A stretch of DNA of 64,000 nt from Pseudomonadota bacterium. GTDB taxonomy: Bacteria > Desulfobacterota > Desulfobacteria > Desulfobacterales > JAHIVH01. Under the pieces are notes generated by a model that did not search any database, was not told the origin of the DNA, and saw only the letters and a list, made by a program, of their open reading frames with translations. The DNA lies in contig JAHIVH010000099.1 of NCBI GenBank assembly GCA_018816735.1, positions 1 to 64,000 on the forward strand, in the 5' to 3' direction. The translations under genes were made by a program, and so were the position numbers. Positions 35,894 to 46,330 of this stretch are shown in pieces; the first letter of the stretch is position 1, and each line of letters starts with the position of its first letter.

Positions 35894-37966
35894 ATGAGTA
35901 ACCCGGGGCAGCATAATCAAACCTACCGTGTGGAAGCCGAAGAGTTACTGGCTGAAATAGAGGAAACGGTTCTCGAACTTGAAGAAAATCCTGAAGATAA
36001 AGAGTCTATAAACAGATTGTTTCGTGCCATGCACACCATAAAAGGTTCGGGGGCCATGTTCGGATTTGATGATGTTGCTGATTTCACCCATCATGTCGAG
36101 ACGGTTCTGGACAGAGTCAGGGAAGGTGAACTTTCCATCACGAACGAATTGATCAACCTGATTCTTCAATCCAGAGATCATATTACGGCCATTCTGGAAG
36201 CAGGCGATACCGGGCAAAGCGTTGACAAGGCTTCCGGAGATAAAATCATTGAGAGGCTTTCCGGTCTTCTTCCGGATTTGAATAAAGATAAAAAAAAGGA
36301 CAAAGCGGAAGCATCGGGCAAAAAAGACGGTTTTAAGGAAATGACCTGTCGAATCCGGTTCCAGCCCAACCCGGAGGTATTTACTTCCGGCATGGACCCG
36401 GTTCTCCTTATAGAAGAACTCAGAGAACTGGGCGATTGCACCGTTGTTTCACAAACCCGGAACATTCCTTCTCTTGACAGCCTGAATCCTGAACACTGCT
36501 ATTTTTTCTGGGATATCATTTTGACAACAGCAAGGGGCATGAATGCCGTTGAGGATGTTTTTATTTTTGTCATGGATGATTGTGATATTTCAATTGAAGT
36601 CATCGGTGACGATTCGGAAAATGATGAACAGCAAGCATACAAGAAACTCGGCGAAATACTTGTCGAACGAAAAGATATTTCCATAGATGATTTGACATCT
36701 ACACTGGGAAAGCAGAAAAGAATCGGTGAAATGCTTGTCGACTCGGCGGCTGTTCCTCCCAATATCATAAAATCCGCCATCGAGGAACAGCGTCACATAA
36801 AACAGATCCTTGAAAAAAGAAGAGAAAGCCTTGCCACGTCGACCATACGTGTACCGGCTATCAAAATGGACTCCTTGCTTGACCTGGTGGGGGAACTTGT
36901 AACAGCACAGGCCAGTCTTGCCCAGAAGGCATCGTTAAGCAATGACCCGGAACTGGTATTGATATCGGAAGAAATAGAGCGGCTTGTCGCAGGACTTCGG
37001 GATGACACCATGAGCATCCGGATGATTCAGATCGGGAGCATGTTTACCGGTTTTAAACGGCTTGTGCGCGATCTCTCAAAAGAAATGGGAAAGGATATTG
37101 CCCTGGTAACTCATGGTGAAGAAACCGAGCTTGATAAAACGGTCATCGAGCGGATGAAAGATCCCATGATTCATATCATTCGAAACAGTATCGATCATGG
37201 AATAGAAAAACCGGATCAAAGAGAATTGGCAAAAAAACCCAGGCAGGGAACCTTGACCCTGGAAGCAGAACATTCAGGTGCCCATGTGCTGATTCGGATA
37301 ACGGATGATGGCAAAGGGCTTGATCCTGATGGCATTCGGAAAAAAGCTGTGGAAAAAGGATTGATAGCCCCTGATGTTCCGCTGACGGAAAAGGAGATTA
37401 TCCAGTTGGTATTTTTACCCGGATTCTCCACAGCCCAGACCATTACAGAGGTTTCGGGAAGGGGGGTGGGCATGGATGTGGTTAAAAGAAATATAGAATC
37501 TCTTCGCGGATCAGTGGACATTGAAAGCAAAAAAGGAAAGGGAACAATCATTACTTTGAAGCTTCCGCTTACTTTGGCAATTATTGAAGGACTGATGGTC
37601 ATGATCGGTAAAGACCGGTATATCCTTCCCCTTTCGGCTGTAGAAGAATGTGTGGAATTGCCAAAAGAGGAAAAAAACAGAATTGCAGGACGAAGAATTT
37701 TAAATGTCAGAGGAGATGCCGTCCCCTACATCAACCTTCGGGAGAAATTCGAATTCACGGACAATGCACCGCCTCTCGAACAGATTGTGATTACGGAAGT
37801 GAATGGCGAACGTATTGGTTTTGTGGTCGATGAGGTGATAGGCAGTCACCAGACAGTCATTAAATCGCTTGGTCCGGCCTTTAAACATGCCAGGGATATC
37901 TCGGGTGCGACGATTTTGGGAGACGGGTCAGTTGCACTGATTCTGGATGTCAATAAACTAGTATAA
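35894..37966 (+). CDS. cheA: chemotaxis histidine kinase CheA
   Basis: The 690-residue protein has an HPt domain with phospho-His47 (RAMHTIKGSGAMFGF), a region 130-240 of mixed structure, a dimerisation segment (RVPAIKMDSLLDLVGELVTAQA), an ATP-binding domain (IRNSIDHGIEKPDQRE, ITDDGKGLDPDG, GRGVGMDVVK, KGKGTIITLKLPLTLAI) and a CheW-like C-terminal domain. All kinase boxes are intact. Between residues about 247 and 305 it has LGEILVERKDISIDDLTSTL with GEMLVDSAAVPPNIIKSAI, which look like two GspE/MshEN-type N-terminal motifs rather than a standard P2 domain. Coupled by CheW to receptors, it phosphorylates CheY and CheB. Confidence 0.95.
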   Translation: MSNPGQHNQTYRVEAEELLAEIEETVLELEENPEDKESINRLFRAMHTIKGSGAMFGFDDVADFTHHVETVLDRVREGELSITNELINLILQSRDHITAILEAGDTGQSVDKASGDKIIERLSGLLPDLNKDKKKDKAEASGKKDGFKEMTCRIRFQPNPEVFTSGMDPVLLIEELRELGDCTVVSQTRNIPSLDSLNPEHCYFFWDIILTTARGMNAVEDVFIFVMDDCDISIEVIGDDSENDEQQAYKKLGEILVERKDISIDDLTSTLGKQKRIGEMLVDSAAVPPNIIKSAIEEQRHIKQILEKRRESLATSTIRVPAIKMDSLLDLVGELVTAQASLAQKASLSNDPELVLISEEIERLVAGLRDDTMSIRMIQIGSMFTGFKRLVRDLSKEMGKDIALVTHGEETELDKTVIERMKDPMIHIIRNSIDHGIEKPDQRELAKKPRQGTLTLEAEHSGAHVLIRITDDGKGLDPDGIRKKAVEKGLIAPDVPLTEKEIIQLVFLPGFSTAQTITEVSGRGVGMDVVKRNIESLRGSVDIESKKGKGTIITLKLPLTLAIIEGLMVMIGKDRYILPLSAVEECVELPKEEKNRIAGRRILNVRGDAVPYINLREKFEFTDNAPPLEQIVITEVNGERIGFVVDEVIGSHQTVIKSLGPAFKHARDISGATILGDGSVALILDVNKLV

Positions 37967-38016
37967 TCAGTCAGGTATTGGATATCAACATTTTAAAACG
38001 AGAGGAGTTAAATAAA

Positions 38017-38556
38017 ATGGCAACTGAAAACGTATCGACCACGCATCAGTATCTCACTTTTATGCTGGATGAAGAGACATACGCCCTTGATATCAGTCGG
38101 GTGCGGGAGGTTCTTGATTTTACGGAAGTGACAAAAGTGCCCCGAATGCCCGATTTCATGAGGGGTGTCATTAATTTAAGAGGAGGGGTTGTACCGGTTG
38201 TCGACCTAAGGCTCAAGTTCGGGATGTCAAAAACACAAAAAACAGTGGATACATGCATCATTATTATGGAAATAGCCATAGATGATGAAGTGACCCTGAT
38301 TGGTACGCTGGCAGATTCGGTTAAGGAAGTATTGAATCTGGAGTCTGACCAGATCGAGCCGCCACCCAAAATCGGAACCCGCCTGAAGACCGAATTTATC
38401 AAAGGCATGGGGAAAAAAAATAATGACTTCATTATTATTTTGGACATTGACAGGGTTTTCTCAGCAGAAGAACTGATGATCGTTCAGGAATCAGATGCGC
38501 TGGATATTTCAGCCAGCATGAAGGACCAGGCGCCTGAGGCCATGACAAATCTTTAA
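38017..38556 (+). CDS. cheW: chemotaxis coupling protein CheW
   Basis: The 179-residue product starts MATENVSTT after GAGGAG; the longer frame from 37978 is not supported. It has the CheW fold: YLTFMLDEETYALDISRVREVL, PRMPDFMRGVINLRGGVVPVVDLRLKFGM, and DDEVTLIGTLADSVKEVLNLE. It links the MCP (next gene) to CheA (previous gene). The tail after residue 160 is slightly longer than in minimal CheW. Confidence 0.94.
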   Translation: MATENVSTTHQYLTFMLDEETYALDISRVREVLDFTEVTKVPRMPDFMRGVINLRGGVVPVVDLRLKFGMSKTQKTVDTCIIIMEIAIDDEVTLIGTLADSVKEVLNLESDQIEPPPKIGTRLKTEFIKGMGKKNNDFIIILDIDRVFSAEELMIVQESDALDISASMKDQAPEAMTNL

Positions 38557-38624
38557 ACATCCTGTTTTAATGAAATGGTAGCCATCCCCTGGTTACCCTT
38601 GCATCAATCACCAAGGAGGCAAAC

Positions 38625-40877
38625 ATGGCTCTTGTCAATTTTAAAAACATGAGAATAAAGACGAAAATTATCCTTATTGTCATCACGGCTATTGTCATAT
38701 CAACCGGTATTGTTGGCGGGTATGCGTTAATTTCAACCATCGTGAAAACAAACCACGATATCGCCTCATATGAAGCAGAACTGTTAAAACAAGTCAAACA
38801 GAAGCTGAATGATCTTCTGGATACAGCTTATACAGTAGTGGAAAAATCTTATTTTCAGTCGGCCACATTGGAGGCGGTGAAAAAAGACTTTGGCGATCAG
38901 CTGAAATCGCTTGTGGATGTCCCTTATACACTGATCAAGAGAGAACATGAAAATAGTTCATCATTAGATAATTCAGCCACAACCATTCATTCCGATCAGG
39001 CAAAGGCTAAGGCATTGATTCAGGCCATGCGTTATGGTGACCAGGGATATTTCTGGATCAATGACATCACACCTCGCATGATCATGCATCCTGTTGTTCC
39101 CGCATTAGATGGAAAAGAGCTTTCCGACTTTTCAAAAGATGGCCGTGTGGTTCTGGCTGAAGAGAGCAATATCCCCATGTTTATCGAAATGGTCAGAGTC
39201 TGTCAGGCATCGCCGACAGGTGACGGCTTTGTCAGTTACCTGTGGCCTGATCCTTTGGATACAACCAAGTGGGTCAGAAAACTGTCATATGTGCATCTGT
39301 TCAAGCCATGGAACTGGATTATCGGAACAGGCGTCTACGTCAATCAGGCTGAAAAGGAAGCACAGGACAGAGCCAAAACCATTGTAAACAGCATGGTATA
39401 TGGTGAAAATGATTATTTTTTCATCATTGATAGCGATTGCAATATTCTCTCACATCCCAATCAGGAACTCATTGGGACAAATATGAGAAATGTAAAGGAT
39501 CCTAAAGGCAAGTACCTGTTTCAGGAAATTGTTGAGACAGCAAGGAATAACGGCAGAGGCATTGTCGAGTATGTGTGGGACAAGCCCGGTTCGAACAAAC
39601 CGGAGCCCAAAATTACCGCGGTCCGCTATTTCGACAAATGGAACTGGGCAATTGCAACAGGCGTTTACGTGGATGATCTGCAGAAGCAGATTGATGTTAA
39701 ACGGCAGAATCTTAAAGCATCATTACGCAATCAGATTATTTTTATTCTAAGCGCAATTACAGTGTTGATTGTCATGGCATTTTTCTTTGTTCTGTATATG
39801 AGTCAGAAATATATTGAAAAACCGCTGGCAAAAGGTGTTGACGCGGCAAACAATCTCGCAAAGGGCGAGTTGAATGTGAAAATTGAAGTCACCAGTGAAG
39901 ACGAGATCGGCCAGCTGCAGCAGGCTATGAAAAACATGATACACTCTCTTGAAGAAATTGTGACGGAAGTGCAAGGTGCCGTAAACAATGTGACTGCCGG
40001 GAGCAAGGAGCTGAGTGCAGCTGCGGATCAGATGTCACAGGGTGCTACGGAACAGGCGGCCTCGGCAGAACAGGCCTCTTCTTCAATGGAAGAGATGTCT
40101 GCCAATATCCGGCAGAACGCAGATAATGCCCAGCAAACCGAAAGATTGGCCATGCAGGCAGCAGACGGCGCAGAAAAAGGCGGTCAGGCTGTTGAAAAAA
40201 CTGTTGGTGCAATGAGAGAAATTGCAAATAAAATTAATATCATAGAAGAAATCGCCCGTCAGACGAACATGCTTGCCTTAAATGCAGCCATAGAGGCTGC
40301 CCGTGCAGGCCAGCATGGAAAAGGGTTTGCCGTTGTGGCAGATGCTGTTCGAAAGCTTGCAGAAAGAAGTCAGACCGCAGCAGGCGAGATCAGCAAGCTT
40401 TCCACATCAAGCGTTGAAATCGCTGAACATGCCGGGCAGATGCTTAACAAGATCGTTCCTGATATCAGAAAAACAGCTGAACTTGTTCAGGAAATAAATG
40501 CGGCATCCAATGAACAAAGCACCGGTTCAGATCAAATCAATCAGGCACTCCAGCAGCTCGATCAGGTGATTCAGCAGAATGCCAGCGCATCTGAAGAAAT
40601 GTCATCAACGTCAGAAGCACTTTCCCAACAGGCAATTCAGCTGCAACAGTCCATTAATTTTTTCAAGCTTGACAAAGATGGCTATAAAGATAAAGGGCCG
40701 ATTGATTTTGAATCTTCCAGTCAAAGAAATATTGAAAGAAATAGAAATCATGCCAAGAAACAGATAGACGGCCCGGCAAGATTTGAAAGTAAAAAAAAAC
40801 CAAAAGGCACATATATCAATATGGGAGAACATGCCAGGCAGAGTGAAGACATCGATGATGAGTTTGAGGAATATTGA
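38625..40877 (+). CDS. methyl-accepting chemotaxis protein with two Cache-type sensor domains
   Basis: The 750-residue receptor has an N-terminal membrane helix (about 12-34), a periplasmic region with two similar Cache modules (each ending in a pattern such as FKPWNWIIGTGVYV and FDKWNWAIATGVYV), a second helix (about 365-388), a HAMP domain and a signalling domain whose tip reads IARQTNMLALNAAIEAARAGQHGKGFAVVA (in two parts here). Methylation-type Glu/Gln residues occur on both sides. The C-terminus lacks the pentapeptide used to tether CheR. The tandem WNW/GTGVYV pattern is typical of sCache_2 repeats. Ligand unknown. It lies between cheW and cheR. Confidence 0.94.
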   Translation: MALVNFKNMRIKTKIILIVITAIVISTGIVGGYALISTIVKTNHDIASYEAELLKQVKQKLNDLLDTAYTVVEKSYFQSATLEAVKKDFGDQLKSLVDVPYTLIKREHENSSSLDNSATTIHSDQAKAKALIQAMRYGDQGYFWINDITPRMIMHPVVPALDGKELSDFSKDGRVVLAEESNIPMFIEMVRVCQASPTGDGFVSYLWPDPLDTTKWVRKLSYVHLFKPWNWIIGTGVYVNQAEKEAQDRAKTIVNSMVYGENDYFFIIDSDCNILSHPNQELIGTNMRNVKDPKGKYLFQEIVETARNNGRGIVEYVWDKPGSNKPEPKITAVRYFDKWNWAIATGVYVDDLQKQIDVKRQNLKASLRNQIIFILSAITVLIVMAFFFVLYMSQKYIEKPLAKGVDAANNLAKGELNVKIEVTSEDEIGQLQQAMKNMIHSLEEIVTEVQGAVNNVTAGSKELSAAADQMSQGATEQAASAEQASSSMEEMSANIRQNADNAQQTERLAMQAADGAEKGGQAVEKTVGAMREIANKINIIEEIARQTNMLALNAAIEAARAGQHGKGFAVVADAVRKLAERSQTAAGEISKLSTSSVEIAEHAGQMLNKIVPDIRKTAELVQEINAASNEQSTGSDQINQALQQLDQVIQQNASASEEMSSTSEALSQQAIQLQQSINFFKLDKDGYKDKGPIDFESSSQRNIERNRNHAKKQIDGPARFESKKKPKGTYINMGEHARQSEDIDDEFEEY

Positions 40878-40912
40878 ATTCTTTGGAAACAGCCAGCATA
40901 ATTGGGTGATGA

Positions 40913-41785
40913 ATGGAACAAGACGATCTATTGCTGGACAGATTTTCAAGAGATAATCTGTCATTAAAAGACTTTCGGAAGCTCAGCGACTTCATTGGCG
41001 CAAAAATTGGCATTAAAATGTCGGATGTCAAGAAAGGCATGGTTGAATCCAGGCTCAGAAAACGGTTAAGACTTCTTCAGATTGAAACATACAAGGAATA
41101 TTGCGACTATTTATTCAGTCAGGAAGGCATGACTGAAGAATTGAATGAGTTTATCAATGTCATTACAACAAACAAGACCGATTTTTTCAGGGAACCCGAG
41201 CATTTTACCTTTCTTTTAAACAAAGCATTGCCGGAACTTGTTGCGTCCTTTCAGGCAGGGATTATAAGAAAATTTTATGTCTGGTCATCTGCCTGTTCCA
41301 GGGGAGATGAACCTTATACGATTGCCATGGTGCTGAAAGAGTTCTCCAGGAGCCAGCCGGATTTCAAATTTTCCATTCTTGCCACCGATATTTCTACAAA
41401 AGTACTTTCTATAGGGGAGCAAGGTATTTACACTTCAGGTGAAATTGAACCTATTCCTGTTGAATTGAGGAAAAAATATCTCCTCAGAAGCAAGGACAAG
41501 AAAAAAGAAATATTTAGAATTGTTCCTGAGTTGAGATCCGCGATCAAATTCTATCGGATGAATCTGACCGGCGGAGATTACCGGATTCGGGAAATGATGG
41601 ATGTGATTTTCTGCAGAAACGTGATTATATATTTCAGCAAGGAGACCCAGGATAGACTGCTGCTGCGCCTCTGCAATCAGTTAAGGCCTGGCGGGTATTT
41701 GTTTATGGGCCATTCCGAACTGCTGGACTGCAGAAAGCTGCCGTTATTTTCCGTTGCCCCCACGATTTACAAGAAAAGAAAGTAA
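40913..41785 (+). CDS. cheR: chemotaxis protein methyltransferase CheR
   Basis: The 290-residue product has the CheR N-terminal helical domain (RKLSDFIGAKIGIKMSDVKKGMVESRLRKR) and the SAM-binding domain (VWSSACSRGDEPYTIAM, ILATDISTKVLSIGEQGIY, IFCRNVIIYFSKETQDRLL, GGYLFMGHSE). It methylates Glu residues of the receptors. ATG 40913 begins right after cheR's weak upstream site. It is 35 bp downstream of the MCP. No TPR tail is present. Confidence 0.95.
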   Translation: MEQDDLLLDRFSRDNLSLKDFRKLSDFIGAKIGIKMSDVKKGMVESRLRKRLRLLQIETYKEYCDYLFSQEGMTEELNEFINVITTNKTDFFREPEHFTFLLNKALPELVASFQAGIIRKFYVWSSACSRGDEPYTIAMVLKEFSRSQPDFKFSILATDISTKVLSIGEQGIYTSGEIEPIPVELRKKYLLRSKDKKKEIFRIVPELRSAIKFYRMNLTGGDYRIREMMDVIFCRNVIIYFSKETQDRLLLRLCNQLRPGGYLFMGHSELLDCRKLPLFSVAPTIYKKRK

Positions 41786-41848
41786 TGTTTCTTGAAAAGA
41801 CCAGCAGGCATCGTTCATATGATGCTGATGATCAGGAGTTAAACAGAT

Positions 41849-42916
41849 ATGGGTGAAAAAATTAAGGTACTGATTGTGGATGATTCTGCCGTGATCCGCC
41901 AGACACTTACTGAAGTATTATCTTCTGATCCGGATATTATCGTCATGGGCGCTGCATCAGACCCCTATATTGCGGCGAAAAGAATGAGGGATGAGATTCC
42001 GGATGTGATTACACTGGATGTTGAAATGCCAAGGATGGACGGGATCACGTTCCTGCAGAAAATCATGAGCCAGCATCCCATACCGGTGGTCATATGCTCG
42101 AGCCTTGCTGGCGAAAGGTCGGAAACCGCTTTAAAGGCTCTGGAATATGGTGCTGTTGAAATCATCGAAAAACCAAAAGTCGGTTCCAAACAGTTCTTGC
42201 AGGAATCAAAAGTGCGCCTGTGTGATATTGTAAAAGCCGCAGCCATGGCAAAAGTCACACGAATTTCCGTACAGAGACCTGTCCAGCCAAAACTGACCGC
42301 CGATGCTGTCATTGAAAAACCGAAAAGCTATGCCATGGTCAAGACAACGGAAAAAGTGGTTGCTGTTGGGGCATCCACAGGCGGCACAGAAGCATTGCGC
42401 ATATTTTTGGAGGCACTTCCCCATGACGCACCAGGGATCGTTATTGTGCAACATATGCCTGAACATTTTACGCGAAAATTTGCAGAGCGTTTGGACGCCA
42501 TATGCCAGGTTTCTGTTAAAGAAGCGCAGGATAATGATACGGTCCTGCCTGGACAGGCTTTGATTGCACCGGGAAATCAGCACATGCTTTTAAAAAGGAG
42601 TGGTGCGAGATATTATGTGGAAATCAAATTTGCCCCGCTGGTATCACGGCACCGGCCCTCAGTGGATGTTTTATTTCGCTCAACCGCAAGATATGCCGGC
42701 AAGAATGCAGTGGGAGTGATCATGACCGGGATGGGTGACGATGGCGCAAGAGGGATGCTTGAGATGAAGGAGGCCGGCGCCTATAATATTGCCCAGGATG
42801 AGGCCACGAGTATTGTATTTGGTATGCCCAAGGAAGCCATTAAAAGGGGAGGCGTGGATACCATCCTTCCCCTTGAAAAAATTTCGCGTGGCGTTTTACA
42901 GGCATGCAATCAATAG
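41849..42916 (+). CDS. cheB: protein-glutamate methylesterase CheB
   Basis: The 355-residue protein has a receiver domain (IVDDSAVIRQTL, phospho-Asp in ITLDVEMPRMDG, VIEKPK-type end) and a methylesterase domain with catalytic Ser in VGASTGGTEAL, His in VQHMPEHFT and Asp in MTGMGDDGARGM. It demethylates or deamidates receptors and is activated by CheA phosphorylation. It is the last gene of the operon. No cheD or cheC follows. Confidence 0.95.
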   Translation: MGEKIKVLIVDDSAVIRQTLTEVLSSDPDIIVMGAASDPYIAAKRMRDEIPDVITLDVEMPRMDGITFLQKIMSQHPIPVVICSSLAGERSETALKALEYGAVEIIEKPKVGSKQFLQESKVRLCDIVKAAAMAKVTRISVQRPVQPKLTADAVIEKPKSYAMVKTTEKVVAVGASTGGTEALRIFLEALPHDAPGIVIVQHMPEHFTRKFAERLDAICQVSVKEAQDNDTVLPGQALIAPGNQHMLLKRSGARYYVEIKFAPLVSRHRPSVDVLFRSTARYAGKNAVGVIMTGMGDDGARGMLEMKEAGAYNIAQDEATSIVFGMPKEAIKRGGVDTILPLEKISRGVLQACNQ

Positions 42917-42964
42917 AAAAGCTGGCGATGGATTCATTTGATCTCGTAAAAATTCCATGATGAT

Positions 42965-43780
42965 CTAAATCAGCCCGTATGACCTCTGCCCGCCAGTTCC
43001 GGCAAAAGTTGTCTGGTCAAAGAAATTTTTTATCGCCTTGTTTATGCTCATTGGTCTTTCAATTGGCACAAGATGCCCGGCATCCTTGATATGAACCGAA
43101 CAGGCGTGTTTGATTTTTTCTTTAAGATATTTTCCATTTTCAGGGGGGATGATCACATCATCTTCTGACGTGACGATGAGCACCGGAACATCTATTTCAT
43201 GAAGTTTTTCCCTGACATCAAATGCGTTACAGGCTGCAATATCATTGATGGTCACTCGCGGGTTGAAGTTTGCGGATGCGTCAATCAGCGCCCTCATTTT
43301 TTCAGGGTCTGATTTTTTTGAAACAGCCAGTTCCGAAAACAGCTGATGATAATCGACCTTTTCCTTTTTTTTCTGCCGCAAAAGTTTGAGAATAAGCGGG
43401 AAGAATCTGAGCTTCGCTCCTGAGTTAATGATAATCCCTGCCGGAAAATCATTTCTGTTTTTAATCAACAGCTCAAGCACTATACCGCCCCCCATGCTGA
43501 CACCGCAGGGAACAGGAAAAGGCGCCTTGATGTCATTAACAAATTTTATAATCGCATCCGCATAATCACCTAACGTGCGGCGGCAATCGCCGTTACTTTT
43601 GCCATGTCCCGGAAGATCGATGGCAATGGTGTTTGCCATATCTTTGAGAGATTCCACCTGCTCATTCCAGAAGATGCCGTTGGCGGCAGCACCACTTATA
43701 AAAACCAGGGTTGGCAGGTCCGGTGCCAGCGGCCAGCGGCCAGCAATAAATCCAATATCCTCATGAATTTTTTCAATCAT
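42965..43780 (-). CDS. alpha/beta-fold hydrolase
   Basis: The 271-residue product has FISGAAANGIFWNEQVE, IDLPGHGKS, the nucleophile elbow GVSMGGGIV with Ser, an acid in VTSEDDVIIP, and His in DAGHLVPIE. This is a complete triad of the alpha/beta hydrolase family. It resembles 2-hydroxymuconic-type or lipase-like hydrolases but the substrate is not identifiable. It converges on cheB, stop to stop about 48 bp apart, and stands alone. Confidence 0.88.
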   Translation of the reverse strand: MIEKIHEDIGFIAGRWPLAPDLPTLVFISGAAANGIFWNEQVESLKDMANTIAIDLPGHGKSNGDCRRTLGDYADAIIKFVNDIKAPFPVPCGVSMGGGIVLELLIKNRNDFPAGIIINSGAKLRFFPLILKLLRQKKKEKVDYHQLFSELAVSKKSDPEKMRALIDASANFNPRVTINDIAACNAFDVREKLHEIDVPVLIVTSEDDVIIPPENGKYLKEKIKHACSVHIKDAGHLVPIERPMSINKAIKNFFDQTTFAGTGGQRSYGLI

Positions 43781-44045
43781 TTACGGCGAAATCCCCTAAT
43801 ACACATTTGTCTCATGCCGATACACTACACCATCAAGATCAATCACGCACCAGATCAGAAAACGGGACATATTACAAGATATTTTTCTTGAAAATTCAAT
43901 GTCATCATGGGGTTAAGATGGCAAGTGCCCGAGTAGCGATATATATTAGGGGTCCGCCTGGTCATGGTACAGATTATGCAAAAGATATTGGGTATGTTTC
44001 CTGGTCCTGAGGAAAGATTTAAAAAACATAAGGGGAGACTTGAAA

Positions 44046-46319
44046 ATGAACCATCAAGGCGTTAGAACAGCTCATGATATACAATCACCGGATAGAACCG
44101 TAAATTCACTGCCAGGCGGCATTGTTTTTCATAAAGATCTTGAATCAGAAATTCTCAAAATGGAAAAAGGAAGAGGGCAGAATTACAAACCCCGGACCCG
44201 GCATCTTGATCCATCCGGGCAGGCCAGATACACGAACAGGCTTTTCCTTCAATCAAGCCCTTATCTGTTGCAGCATGCCCATAACCCGGTCAACTGGTAC
44301 CCCTGGGGGGATGAAGCCTTTAGCGATGCGAAAAAACTCCATCGTCCGGTGTTTTTAAGTGTGGGATACTCAACATGCCACTGGTGTCATGTCATGGAAG
44401 AGGAATCTTTTGAGGATGAAGAGATCGCCCAATGTTTAAACGAGAATTTCATTGCCATCAAGGTGGACCGGGAAGAACGCCCGGATATCGACGCGGTTTA
44501 TATGAACGCGGTCCAGGCCATCACAGGCGGGGGCGGATGGCCGTTGAATGTGTTCCTGACACCGGAAAAGGTTCCGTTTTACGGAGGGACTTATTACCCG
44601 GCCCGTGATGGGGATCGTGGTGCCGGTGCCGGGTTTCTGACGATATTGAAAGCGCTTTCCGGGACGTTCCATACCCAGAAAGAAAAAATTGAAGGTTCTG
44701 GCAACGCAATTTTATCGGCAATCAAGGGCATGGCTGTTCCCTCATCTGGCGCTTTCCTTCCCACGGCAGATAAAATCCATCAGGCCGTGTCTTTTTTTAA
44801 ACAGCAGTTTGATAAGACGTTCGGCGGGGTCAAAGGAAATATGAAGTTCCCAAGCAGCCTTTCCGTTCGGCTCCTGTTAAGGTATTACAGGCGAACCGGA
44901 GATGGATCGGCCCGCCATATGGCCGTCCATACCTTGGATAAAATGGCGGATGGCGGCATCAATGACCATATTGGCGGCGGATTTCACCGATATGCCACAG
45001 ACGAGAAATGGCTGGTTCCTCATTTTGAAAAAATGCTTTACGATAATGCCCTGCTGGCTTTGTGTTACCTCGAAGCCTTTCAGATTACCGGGAATCAACG
45101 GTTTGAAAAGATCACCCGACGTATTCTGGATTATGTGGCAAGGGAAATGACCGCTCCCACAGGCGGTTTCTACTCGGCCACCGATGCAGACAGCATGACC
45201 CCTTCGGGCCACCGGGAAGAGGGCTATTATTTTACCTGGCGCCCTGAAGAAATAGATGCCCTTCTCGGCAAGGACGAGTCTCGAATTGTACGGAGTTATT
45301 TTTCTGTGGGCGCTGCCCCCAATTTTGAAGGCCGATATATACTTCACACCCCGGTGCGTCCGGATAAAGTAGCTGAAAGAAATCATATAACGGTAAATGA
45401 ACTGGAAGAGATCATCGAATCGGCCATTCCGCTTCTTTACCGGCAAAGGGAAAAACGGGAGCGTCCCTTAAGGGATGATAAAATCCTGACCGCCTGGAAC
45501 GGCCTCATGATCTCCGCATTTGCCAGAGCCGGGTTTGCATTTGATTCTTCTTTCTATCGGGAAACCGCCATCAATGCAGCTTCCTTTATTTTGCATCATC
45601 TGGTCGAGAGTGGCAGGCTGCTCAGAAGCTATAACGATGGCAAGGCGAGCCATAACGCCTATCTTGAAGATTACGCCTTTTTTATTGCGTCCCTGATTGA
45701 TCTTTACGAATCCACATCTGATATCATATGGCTGGAGAAAGCCATCTATTTTCAATCCATTCTTCATGTTCATTATGGGGATGATTTATCCGGCGGTTTT
45801 TTCATGACAAGCCATGACCATGAAACCCTGATTGCGCGAGAAAAACCAGCCTTTGACAACGCCATGCCCTCGGGAAATTCCGTGGCCATATTAAACATGC
45901 TCCGACTATACGGATTTACCGATAACAATACCTATCGTATTCAGGCCGAAAATGCATTCCAGACATTTCTGGGATCTGACACTGTCAATCCAGTGGCATT
46001 CTCCGAGATGCTCATCGCTCTCGATTATTTTCTGGACAGTCCAAAGGAAATAACGATTGTTTCGGCAAATGATTCAACAGACGATGCCGCGCCATTTCTC
46101 GACGTGCTTCGGAACCGGTTTCTACCCAATGCCGTTCGTGCGGTTGTGAAGGAAAAAGACATAGGGACATTGATCGAAAGAAGTATTTCTTCTGTACAGG
46201 GAAAACAGGCGATAAACGGCAATGCCACAGCATACGTGTGTGAAGGAGGAACGTGTGACCTGCCGTCAACCACGCTTCCCGAATTTATCCGCCAGATTGA
46301 GAAGACGGAAAGGTACTGA
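44046..46319 (+). CDS. DUF255 thioredoxin-fold protein (YyaL/SPATA20-like)
   Basis: The 757-residue protein belongs to the DUF255 family. The thioredoxin-like region has NPVNWYPWGDEAF, the C-x-x-C site in STCHWCHVMEEESF, and VDREERPDIDAVYM followed by GGGGWPLNVFLTP. The rest is an (alpha/alpha)6-barrel-like domain (GGINDHIGGGFHRYATDEKW, HFEKMLYDNA, GGFYSATDADS). It starts at ATG 44046, about eight bases after GGGGAG; the first 60 residues precede the family domain. The function of the family is unsettled; the CHWC pair suggests redox activity. No export signal is seen. Confidence 0.9.
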   Translation: MNHQGVRTAHDIQSPDRTVNSLPGGIVFHKDLESEILKMEKGRGQNYKPRTRHLDPSGQARYTNRLFLQSSPYLLQHAHNPVNWYPWGDEAFSDAKKLHRPVFLSVGYSTCHWCHVMEEESFEDEEIAQCLNENFIAIKVDREERPDIDAVYMNAVQAITGGGGWPLNVFLTPEKVPFYGGTYYPARDGDRGAGAGFLTILKALSGTFHTQKEKIEGSGNAILSAIKGMAVPSSGAFLPTADKIHQAVSFFKQQFDKTFGGVKGNMKFPSSLSVRLLLRYYRRTGDGSARHMAVHTLDKMADGGINDHIGGGFHRYATDEKWLVPHFEKMLYDNALLALCYLEAFQITGNQRFEKITRRILDYVAREMTAPTGGFYSATDADSMTPSGHREEGYYFTWRPEEIDALLGKDESRIVRSYFSVGAAPNFEGRYILHTPVRPDKVAERNHITVNELEEIIESAIPLLYRQREKRERPLRDDKILTAWNGLMISAFARAGFAFDSSFYRETAINAASFILHHLVESGRLLRSYNDGKASHNAYLEDYAFFIASLIDLYESTSDIIWLEKAIYFQSILHVHYGDDLSGGFFMTSHDHETLIAREKPAFDNAMPSGNSVAILNMLRLYGFTDNNTYRIQAENAFQTFLGSDTVNPVAFSEMLIALDYFLDSPKEITIVSANDSTDDAAPFLDVLRNRFLPNAVRAVVKEKDIGTLIERSISSVQGKQAINGNATAYVCEGGTCDLPSTTLPEFIRQIEKTERY

Positions 46320-46330
46320 TTGAATTTAAA

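Noticed and set aside
43807..44010. Small frame between the alpha/beta hydrolase and the DUF255 gene
   Set aside because: No ribosome binding site and a composition unlike protein; probably intergenic.
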